NCBI GenBank assembly: GCA_030278955.1
Contig: JAOANR010000001.1
Coordinates: 43,612,890-43,676,889 of the forward strand
DNA from: Hygrophila difformis
Taxonomy: Eukaryota > Streptophyta > Magnoliopsida > Lamiales > Acanthaceae
Direction of reading: 5' to 3'
DNA length: 64,000 nucleotides
Part shown: positions 35,985 through 44,750 of the stretch, in pieces
Layout of the letters: each line of letters starts with the position of its first letter
Numbering within the stretch: the stretch's first letter is position 1
Notes under the pieces: model-generated
Databases searched by the model: none
Seen by the model: only the letters and a program-made list of their open reading frames with translations
What the model was told of the DNA's origin: nothing
Translations under genes and position numbers: made by a program

Positions 35985-37169
35985 TTGGTGCTTAGTCGTG
36001 GAGGCCTAGAGATTTCTCATCTCATGTTTGCCGATGACGTAATCATTTGTTCTATGTTGCAAGAGGGCAGCATTATGGCGGTGGCGGATGTACTCAGGCG
36101 TTTTGGATCTCGGTCTGGACTTCATATGAGTGCTCTTAAATCCATAGCATATTGCTCACCTGGGGCGACTAATATTGAAACTGGATGGATTGATCGACAC
36201 TTAGGGATCCCTGTTGGAGTTGAGTTGGGGCATTATCTAGGCTTTCCGATTATTCATGGGCGCATGAAGATTTCCAATTTTGATTGGTTAATGCGTAAGC
36301 TTGAAGAGAAGTTAAGCTCATGGTCCGCTTTCTTGATTAATAAAGCTGGGAGGATCACCAAAGCAAGGGCGGTTTTGGCTTCAATTCCGGTGTATGTAAT
36401 GCAAGTCCATCTTCTTCCCATTGGTGTTTGTAATAAAATTGACAAATTAATTCGGCGATGGATATGGAAAGGTGTTGAGGGACGTGGACTCCATTTGGTG
36501 AAGTGGGAAACCCTCACTCGACCAAGACGATATGGAGGATTAGGTGATCGCTCGGCTCGACCAATGAACATGGCCTTGTTTGGTAAACTTGTTTGGGATC
36601 TTGTTATGCAGCCTAACAAGTTGTGGGTTAAAGTTCTTTGCAGTAAATATGGTTTAGAGGATGGTTTGTTCCCTACTTCTCATTACAGGGGTACCAAGAC
36701 TTGGAAAGCCCTTTGCAAAGTTTCTGACGCCTTGCAAGCTGGTTATGGGATCCGTATTGGGAATGGAGAGAGTTTATTCTGGTATGTGAAGTGGTGGCAG
36801 GGAGATTACTTGGCATCTAGAGTCCCATATGTTGATATTCATGATGTGGGGTATAGAATTAAAGATGTTATTTGTGATGGAAAGTGGCATTTAGAGATCC
36901 TTTGGTCTGTGCTTCCCGACGAGCTTCGACAGGCCATTCAGCTCACGCCGGTGCCTCATTTGATGGAGGGAGTTCCGGATATGATTCATTGGAGGCTGGA
37001 TAAATGTGGTGTATACACAGCTCGCACTGGTTATCAGCTGCTTACCAGAAACGAGGATTTGCTAACTAACTGGGCATGGATCTGGCGTGCCGGGGTGCCT
37101 GAAAAATATGGCGTTTTCTTGTGGTTACTAAGTCACGTTTCGCTACCATGCAATCAGCTTCGATTTTGA
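35985..37169 (+). pseudogene. LINE ORF2 RT catalytic box, thumb and zf-RVT
   Basis: A 394-residue open segment with the catalytic box SHLMFADDVIICS near the start, thumb motifs (YLGFPIIHGRMK, LSSWSAFLINKAGRI) and, at the end, the zf-RVT region (WAWIWRAGVPEKYGVFLWLL). The catalytic residues are intact. It stops at 37167-37169. Confidence 0.92.
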
Positions 37170-37175
37170 CGCGGA

Positions 37176-37795
37176 TTAGCGGCTTCTCCCATCTGTTCTG
37201 TTTGTGGAGAGGGGATCGACGATTGGAAGCACTCCCTTTTTACTTGCAGTTGGGCTTCCCAGGTCTGGCAACGTGCAAATATTGATTTGATCGATGGGGT
37301 TTCGCTTGTACCAGATGATGAGATCTGCTACTGGCTCAAGGCAGCTATTTCGTTGTGGGGAAGGAAGTTCCTTATGGGTGGTATGGTGTGAACGCAATAA
37401 GAGGATATTTCGGGGCCAAGTTACTCATCTATCTACATTGAGTTACAAGGCTGAAAGTCTTCGACGGGCGCTAGATAGGGCTGCTCCTCGTCGGGTTGCG
37501 CGACCTAGTCGGCATGTAACATGGAGGAATGCTGAGGGGTCTGGATATCTTCTCCACACTGATGGGTGTGTGCTCCAAAATCCCCATTTGTCGGGGTTTG
37601 GCGCCGTCATTCGCCGGCATGATGGTACTTGGGTGCATGCATGTAGTGGTCAGTTGGGGCCTAGACAGATACTAGCTGTGGAGCTTATGGTGGTCTGGAG
37701 GGGACTTAAGATGGCTAGGCAACCTGGAGTACTCATCTCGGTTTGTTATGTTGATTCATTAGAGGTGGTTCGTTTGATAAATGGGAACATCACTA
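37176..37795 (+). pseudogene. LINE RNase H domain, first part, cut by Tekay-2
   Basis: The main open segment 37294-37795 carries the zf-RVT tail region and RNase H with LLHTDGCVLQNPHLSGFGAV (first Asp), LAVELMVVWRGLKMA (Glu) and CYVDSLEVVRLING (Asp). The insertion falls right after GNIT. Its reading resumes at 47509. RNase H at the ORF2 C-terminus is typical of one group of plant L1 elements. Confidence 0.9.
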
Positions 37796-40551
37796 TGTAA
37801 CACCCGAGGAAAAACAAATTCAAAACGTTTTGAACTACGTCATGACTTGATCCCTTCACAGGGTACGTAGGCAGCTTAGAACTAATTTCTAAGTTCAGTC
37901 ACGAAATAAATCACAAAATACATCACGAATTAGATCACAAGGACGATAGGAGGTGGTGGAACCAATTTAGACTAGGCTAAGTAGGACACGGAAATGCTGC
38001 GGGCGATAAGCCGGACTCGTAACATGTTTAAGAAAAGATTCCGAAACGGAGACGACCCAGGGAATCGAGCTAACACGTAGAAAACCGATAGGGGAAAGCG
38101 AGGGAAGAATCGACGAAACACGCGGACCGCCGAACCGGCCGGTCCGGCCGGCCCGCGCTGTCCGCGCGCCGCCGCGCGGCCACCGCGCGGCCAAGGGCGT
38201 CGCGACGCCCGGCCTGGCACGCGTGCTCCGCGCGGCCATAGGGGTGGGTGCGCGCCACCTCCGCGCCAGAAGGGCTGAAGGTGTAATCTTTCCATTCGGG
38301 GGTGATTTTCTTGCCTAAATTACAATTCCCTTCGAGGGAAACCAAATTCCAGCCTTAAGGAAGGCTTAAGGGCGGCTGGGGAGCCTCAAAAGCCCTAATC
38401 CCACAGAAACCCATCCCCACCATACTCACAAACTCCCTCTCCAAGCCAAACTCTCCCGACGAAGCTTTCCGGCGAACATTCCGGCGACGACGAGGAGAAC
38501 GGGACTGAGCCACGGCTTCATAGAACCTTGGTAAGTCTCAATATAGCATTCCATCCGTCCATAAGTCTCAGAAACTCGAATTCTAACACTATTTCCTTAC
38601 TACGATTTCCCGTCGGAAAACGAACAAAAAGCGATCGGAGAAGTTGGCCGTTCGTCGTGACCCTAGGACGTCCGGAAACCCAATCCAGCGACCCTATCAT
38701 CATTCTAAGTAAGTTAAAACCTTACTCACAAATTTTCGTGGTTGTTTGTTGTTTAAATCTCAAGATATAGGCTTGTAACAAAAATCGGTTTTCAAAAACC
38801 CTATTTTCGTCCAATTTTAAAGACTCGCCAAAAACTCGACCTTCGGGAATTCAAACCGAAAACTTTTCAACATAAAAGTTGTTCCTAACACCTTTATCTA
38901 TCTTGTGTCCAAATTTCAGCCGTTGACATTAAGTTTTGCTATCCCAAATCCCACCGTAAACTTTCTGTGACAACCCGAACGTTTTAAATCTGTGGCAGAT
39001 TCCTTCATTCAACTTGATGCATGTTTTTCACCCATTTTTCGAATGATTTAACCTTGCATTCCTAAACGAAAGTTGTAGATAATTGTGTCTAGATTATGTA
39101 TATAAAATTTCACGGATTTTGGTGTTCATTTGATATGTCAAACGGCCGAGTTTTTAAAACTGTTTTGAAATCATTTAAAGGGCCATGAGTATGCAGTGAG
39201 TTGCACTCGATTTTTGAGTGCCAAGAGTTCATTATTTCCAAATTCTTAAAACATGAAAGTTGTTGCTTCATGTGTTGTGTAGTTACTGTAAAAATTTCAC
39301 GTCGATTGGTTTTGAAATGAATTTTTAATCGGCGTTGCACGAACCTGTGACGAAAACAGTTTTTAAGACATAAGTTATTCTTTGCAATAAACTCGAATTT
39401 CAACTCACTTCGGAACCTTATTTCTAAAAACTTAAAACTTGAAAGTTGTTCGTGTGTGTGTTTTTGAATTACTGACCAAGTTTCAGAATTTTTGAAGAAA
39501 AGACGAATTTTTAATTAAGAAAGGCGTAAACTGCCTCGAACAGGATTTTTCGAACTTGAGAAAACTCGAACTATGAAAACGCGATATCGACCATTTGATA
39601 ACTTTGAAATACGAACTTTCGAAAAATCCCGTTCACTAGGCTGAGCCGATCTTCATACTATCATTATCTTTGAGACTGCCTCGTTAGTGGTCTCCTTACT
39701 ATCTGAGATTGCCTCGTTAGTGATCTCGCGCGCTGTATTTGTGGACTGCCTCGTTAGTGGTCCTACTATCTTTTTGGATCGCCTCGTTAGTGGTCCTACT
39801 ATCTTTGAGACTGCCTCGTTAGTGGTCTCCCATTGTTTGGACTGCCTCGTTAGTGGTCCTATGTTGAGATTGCCTCGTTAGTGATCTCCCGGTATGGTGT
39901 CCTCTTCTTAGTTTACGGGATGAAAAGTAAAAGACTTGTGTGAGTGTTTCATTTTGCTTAAATCGTATTTATCATGTCTTTAATTATGTATTTAAAATTT
40001 ATGCATCTTAATCATGCTTTAAATTACGCTTTTAAAATTAAGTCCTTTAATCATGTTTTCCGCTGCTAATAAATCATGTATTTCTAAATTCTCGTACGGC
40101 AAGCGAAATCTTTAGTTTAAACACTTGTAACCCCTTTTATTTGTAGTTAGGGATTAACTTACTCAGTATATTTTTATACTGACAACCGTTGCCATTTCTT
40201 TTTTTTTCAGAGTACGTCGAGTGACGCATTGCATGTGCACTTGGGGGGAATCATAATGGACTTTTACATTTCTGCATCGTACTGTTTTTACCGGGTCTGT
40301 TAAACCCGAGGATTTGGCCATGTTGGCCGTGACTTTACTTTCCGCTGCACTTACTTTATTTATCTTCCGCGCATGATAATTTCTACTATCGTACTAAGTA
40401 TTATAAATTTCCGGACTAAATCTTGAATTGTTTTAAATCTTTTTCATACCCACAAGCCTTGCATCTCCTTAGCGAGCTCGGGAAGCCGTGTCTTGCTAGG
40501 GAAATGCGGCGATGACATCCCGGCCTGGGTTATCAAATCCGGGGTGTTACA
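37796..40551 (+). repeat. Tekay-2 5' LTR
   Basis: Same architecture as the Tekay-1 LTRs but clearly diverged from them: CpG-rich block 38120-38260, donor-like cttggtaagtc at 38528-38538, hairpin-unit array 39672-39888, pyrimidine tract and CAG at 40210. Confidence 0.95.
39672..39888 (+). repeat. Array of seven hairpin-like units in Tekay-2 5' LTR
   Basis: The arms in order are gagac/gtctc, gagat/atctc, ggac/gtcc, ggatc/gtcc, gagac/gtctc, ggac/gtcc, gagat/atctc around the shared core CCTCGTTAGTG. One unit more than Tekay-1; the ggat arm pairs with gtcc by a T-G wobble. Confidence 0.9.
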
Positions 40552-40554
40552 AGT

Positions 40555-40566
40555 TGGTATCAGAGC
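40555..40566 (+). promoter_or_regulatory. Tekay-2 primer-binding site (initiator tRNA-Met)
   Basis: tggtatcagagc, three bases after the LTR, identical in sequence and spacing to Tekay-1. Confidence 0.95.
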
Positions 40567-40870
40567 CCGGAAAATTTTTAAAGCTACTACTATTTTAAAC
40601 CATTATTTTTAAACCCAAGTGTCATTTCTTTTAAAATTATTTATTTGACTACTAGTATTATTTTTAGCCCAAAATCTTAGCCAAGGAAATATTAAATTTT
40701 GGCCCACTATAGAGGCCCAACCTTTAGCAATTTACTTTAAAAATAAATTGAGTTTTTTTTTTTCTATGGGGAAGGGACTTGCACTTGCATGTTGCATATA
40801 GATTTAAATTTGTGCATATCTTAACCTTGCCTGAAAAATGTCTAACTCTAACCTCCCTTGTTGACATTAG

Positions 40871-41269
40871 ATGGTCGAGCCCAACGCGAACATGGTCAAT
40901 CTGATGGTGAAATTAATGAACGCATACCTTGAGGGCCAACAGCACATCAATTACTTCAAAACGCGGGTAGGACAGTTGGAGGGTAACCTGGCCCATTTGG
41001 GTCACCTTAGGGAAACAGACCATCACCACATAACCCAGCTGCAGGAGCAAGTCACACACCTCCAAGCCCAAGTGGCCCAGCTCCAAGACAAGGGAGATGG
41101 TTTGGAGGAGCAGATAGAGACCATAGGCTGGGAACTGACTAACCTAGCCCAGGACGTGGACGGAGCGGTCCTTCAGAACCCGGGGCCTGCTCCCAATGTC
41201 GCCACACCCATCGATGTGTCGAGCGATGAGGATGATCCCATCAAGGCCGAGCCTGCCCACTCGTTTTAG
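40871..41269 (+). CDS. Accessory coiled-coil protein retained in Tekay-2
   Basis: A 132-residue open frame, MVEPNANMVNLMVKLMNAYL, then a Gln/Leu-rich heptad region (residues about 30-95, e.g. ITQLQEQVTHLQAQVAQLQD) and the acidic end DVSSDEDDPIKAE. It aligns with the N-terminal part of the Tekay-1 ORF at 15204, with the same distance from the primer site (about 300 bp). It is open although gag-pol has gone. No known domain is recognised; it is probably a self-associating helical protein. Confidence 0.7.
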   Translation: MVEPNANMVNLMVKLMNAYLEGQQHINYFKTRVGQLEGNLAHLGHLRETDHHHITQLQEQVTHLQAQVAQLQDKGDGLEEQIETIGWELTNLAQDVDGAVLQNPGPAPNVATPIDVSSDEDDPIKAEPAHSF

Positions 41270-41460
41270 ATCTAGTGATCCAGCTACGCATTATTAGTAT
41301 ACTTTCCCTTCCGTACTATTAGCAGCACACCTATTTCTATTTCGAATGCTTGTAAACCAAAATTCTTGAGTAATAAAAATACAAGCCTATTTAAATTTAT
41401 TCTATGCATTTTATTTAGTTCTTTAACCACCATAATCAAAGAGGGGAACCTACAACCCTG

Positions 41461-41501
41461 AAAAAAAAAATATATATATGTATATATATATATAATAAAA
41501 A

Positions 41502-41532
<31 letters not shown>

Positions 41533-41585
41533 AATAAAATATATACAAATACGTAAATATGCGCATATAAGAATAAATAAATAAA
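41461..41585. repeat. AT microsatellite cluster
   Basis: (TA)n followed by (AAT)n-type repeats, close to the left border of the sequence that replaced gag-pol. Confidence 0.85.
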
Positions 41586-42035
41586 TTCCAACAACCTATA
41601 CAAGAAAAACACCCTGATAAATTGTTACCTATTAAAGGACTAATCTTCGCTCAATAGAAATTTTCCCCTTAAGAGCAACTATATACACTCTACATATAAA
41701 CTCTAATCCCGTGTATCTTATCACGCTAATTTAACCAAGCGATTTAGTCAAGCAACGGCGTAGGTATTGTCGGGCAATCCACACACATGCAGACACGATA
41801 GGAAGGTAATAGTAAATCCAGAACATCTCAAACCATAAAACGGACAGAACAACTAAACCATGGTTCCGAAACAGCAGCACACGACCAACACATGTCAGAC
41901 ACCTAACTAAGCAATAACATAACGAAAATATAAATCACAAACACCAGGCAACAGCAACGTCCTCATAAGAAGGAATCTAAGCAAAGTACGTCTAAACGCA
42001 AAACCTAACCGAAAACACGAAACCAAAGGGAGACA

Positions 42036-43364
42036 TCACTGATCGGGAGGTGGGAACTGTCGGCGCATGTAGTCGTCCATCTGCCGCACATAGGCGTACA
42101 TGTCAGACATGGTGGACTGCTGCTGAGCCTGCCTCGTAGCAAACAAGTCCATGCGGGTCTGATAGAGGTCCAACCTAGCGTCGAGGGCGTCATAGCGAGC
42201 CTGCCCAGCTGCAAACCCGGCGTCCATACTGACCCGCATCTCCTGCATCATCTGCAGCATCTGAATCATCTCCTGCCCCTGAGGTGCCACAGCTGGAGGT
42301 GCCTCAGCAGGAGGTAGAACTACTTGGGGAGGGGGTGGCTGCTCCGGTGGTACAACGAGAATCAGGCCGCCGTCATCAGGCTGCGGGCGAAGTACAGCAC
42401 GGGGAGCCCCACGACGTAAGGCGCTACGCCGCTCAGCATGAGACGGGATACGGTAGCAACGGCCAGGTGCTAGGTCGTACGGGTCTGTCTCCGGTGTAGT
42501 GCGAATCCCCTGTGCCGCGCACAACCCACAGATGAGGTGAGCGTGGGTAATCACCCTACTCCCTCGTCCTCTGCGCATACCCCGCAAGTTGTCCTCGATG
42601 CAAGCCCCTACATTCACCCTACCGTCCCGCGCGATTTGCTTCTCGTAGACGTGATCCAAGACAATGTGGCTCCGGGACACCGGCCGGACACGCCCGAGCC
42701 ACAGCTGAGCAAGCTCTCGCCAAGGGAAGTCCATTGACGTCAAACGAAGCTCATGACTGTGATCGAACTGAGGAGGCACTAGGGTGCATAAGGTGTTCCA
42801 CGCAGGAGCAAGAACGCGCCCCTCAGGCAGGGGCCGGAATACGCCATCGTCGGGCAAACCAAAATAGACATTGATCGCCCGAGCACTGAAGTCGAGATAG
42901 CGACCACGGACCCATACCCGGGATAGATCGTCACCCTCCCCGAGACCGCCAATGTTGGCAATAACCTCCATAGCCAAATAACCGGAGGCAACGCCCTCGG
43001 GGTGACGTGCCAGACCAGTCCACTGCAAATACTCCAAGACCGCACTGACCCTGTCATCGCCCATATGAAGAGGATATATGCCTCTCTCAGGGACGTAAGC
43101 CCTGTTTCGACGAAGCTCGTCGAAATAAAAGTCCTGGGCAGCCTTCGTCCTAAACAGGAACCTGTCGTGCCGGTGAGGACGCACCTCGTCCGGGAGACCC
43201 CTGAGACGCGGGCCCCGCCGCGCCTCGTCCTCCTCTGACTCGCTCTCGTCGAAATCCGGCATCGCCGGAGCAGCATGACTGGGGCCAGCCTCATCAGCAA
43301 CTCGTCTCCTAGTCCTCGGAGGAGACATGAGGGACGCCAAAACGACCCACGAAAAGAGCAACAT
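42036..43364 (-). CDS. Antisense gene inside Tekay-2 (putative plant transposon protein domain)
   Basis: The frame is open from 43379; ATGs at 43364 and 43328 (MSPPRTRRRVADEAGPSHAA) are the likely starts, giving 442 or 430 residues. After an acidic stretch (DFDESESEEDEARRG), residues about 60-290 resemble the PF20167-type domain seen in plant retroelement ORFs (RAYVPERGIYPLHM, FSARAINVYFGLPD, RVITHAHLICGLCAAQGI). A Pro-rich linker follows, then a Met/Gln-rich helix (EMIQMLQMMQEMRVSM). It runs opposite to the LTRs. A splice-acceptor-like sequence lies just upstream (see 43366-43986). It has no stops over 440 codons in a very young element. Function is unknown; a captured retroelement ORF is most likely. 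Confidence 0.75.
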   Translation of the reverse strand: MLLFSWVVLASLMSPPRTRRRVADEAGPSHAAPAMPDFDESESEEDEARRGPRLRGLPDEVRPHRHDRFLFRTKAAQDFYFDELRRNRAYVPERGIYPLHMGDDRVSAVLEYLQWTGLARHPEGVASGYLAMEVIANIGGLGEGDDLSRVWVRGRYLDFSARAINVYFGLPDDGVFRPLPEGRVLAPAWNTLCTLVPPQFDHSHELRLTSMDFPWRELAQLWLGRVRPVSRSHIVLDHVYEKQIARDGRVNVGACIEDNLRGMRRGRGSRVITHAHLICGLCAAQGIRTTPETDPYDLAPGRCYRIPSHAERRSALRRGAPRAVLRPQPDDGGLILVVPPEQPPPPQVVLPPAEAPPAVAPQGQEMIQMLQMMQEMRVSMDAGFAAGQARYDALDARLDLYQTRMDLFATRQAQQQSTMSDMYAYVRQMDDYMRRQFPPPDQ

Positions 43365-43365
43365 C

Positions 43366-43986
43366 CTGCAAGTTACCAAACACCGATTATAAGGCCAAGT
43401 CCCACACAGAAGTCAGGCGAAAATACGAAAAGGGCATTAATATACATTTCCAACGCGAATGTACCGTAAGAACAACAAATCCTACCGTTTACTAAGACCA
43501 ACTAGGAGGTAACCTAGACAAAGGATATGCTCAGACTAGTGCCTAAACCCTTTGTGGCATTTCGTCGAACACGTTATGTACGCAATAAACCAAAGCCTAA
43601 GTTACTGACAACACACGGAAGTCGCCCACAGAATGAAATAATCATTCTAATAACAATACGGCAAATCCTACAGCACCAAACAACGGGGGAACGAACTAAT
43701 AATCACACCCCAATAGCAACCAAGCATCAATAACTTCATAGCCTTTCTAAGGATCCGAATTCAACAAGAATTTGCCAAAAACATAAACACATTATAACAT
43801 AAACATAGGCAAGGCAACAAGGGTAACGACAATTGCCACATACACTTGCTAAATTGCACAAATCAAGCCTAAAAATCATAAACCCCCAATTTTGTACACG
43901 AACCCTAATTTCCTAAATCCCTTCACAAATCAAATCATTCAAAACATAAAAGTTGAAATTAGTAAGTGGGTTTAGTAGAATCGTAC
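43366..43986 (-). other. Possible 5' leader intron of the antisense gene
   Basis: On the minus strand catccag|gtacgat at 43986 could be a donor and aacttgcag|gatg at 43366 an acceptor, enclosing 621 AT-rich bases. The acceptor falls two bases before the ATG at 43364. This is inferred from splice consensus only. Confidence 0.45.
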
Positions 43987-44300
43987 CTGGATGAGCGAAA
44001 TTGAAGTCGAAATCGAGCAAACAGGAAGGTAACTCGCCGGATTTAGAGAGAATTGGGGGTGTGTTCTCGAATGGGAAATGGGGGAAGTAGCTCGCGCGGA
44101 GCGCGAGCCCCATTTTCTCGAACAGAGGGGGGCCGCACGCTCTCCGCGCGCCAACGCGCGGCCACTGCGCGGGACCCGGGTGGAGTTTTATCTTTCCTGT
44201 TCTGCTCAATCTCTTTTGCTATACGCTCCTCACTGAACCCGGGCGTACATTGACAGAGAAATACGTCGACATGGAGCACCACCTGGCATTATTCCGGGCA
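43987..44300 (-). promoter_or_regulatory. Putative promoter and leader of the antisense gene
   Basis: Contains a CpG-rich palindromic block (44090-44172) whose core acgcgcggccactgcgcggg differs by one base from one in the Tekay-1 LTR (12480-12500). On the minus strand it is followed by cccaattctctctaaatccggcgag and a donor-like site. The order (CpG block, CT-rich leader with ccggcgag, donor) mirrors the LTRs. A TATA box was not found with confidence. Confidence 0.4.
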
Positions 44301-44434
44301 AGGACAGCGTGATTACCTCACGCCCTCCTTTCGCAGGACTACAGGAAACCCCCGGGACGTAAATACCTAGGGACCCTGAGAAATTCCGTAGGGAAATGAA
44401 AACGGCGTGTTAACTAACGTCCCCACCACCGTTT

Positions 44435-44727
44435 GCTCGTAACCACAATGTGTTCCACGACCCCCAACTAAAGAAGTATGTGCCGACACGTCGCATGTAC
44501 TCCAACCGGACGTGACCGAATTGGATAATGACTTTACCTATGAAGAAACCCCGGTGAAAACACTCGACTACAAGGAAAGGGTGACAAGGAATAAAACTGT
44601 AAGGATGGTCAAGGTCCTGTGGTCCAACCACGAGACGGAGACGGCAACCTGGGAATTGGAAGCCGACATGAGGCAACGTTACCCTGCCCTCTTCCAAAAC
44701 GACCCGACCACAGTTATGGGGACATAA
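44435..44727 (+). pseudogene. Remnant of pol 3' end with chromodomain in Tekay-2
   Basis: Homology to Tekay-1 pol resumes at the integrase tail (HNVFH...LKKYVP), with one base deleted near 44489. It continues in the open segment 44512-44727 with the chromodomain ([28 protein letters not shown]) and the same ending (TTVMGT). It marks the right border of the region that replaced gag-pol. Confidence 0.9.
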
Positions 44728-44737
44728 CTGTATTCTT

Positions 44738-44750
44738 AAGGAGGGGAGGA
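44738..44750 (+). promoter_or_regulatory. Tekay-2 polypurine tract
   Basis: aaggaggggagga directly precedes the 3' LTR. Confidence 0.9.

Noticed and set aside
42779..43300. 173-residue minus-strand ORF in another frame
   Set aside because: Shadow of the longer antisense gene 42036-43364, with no motif of its own.
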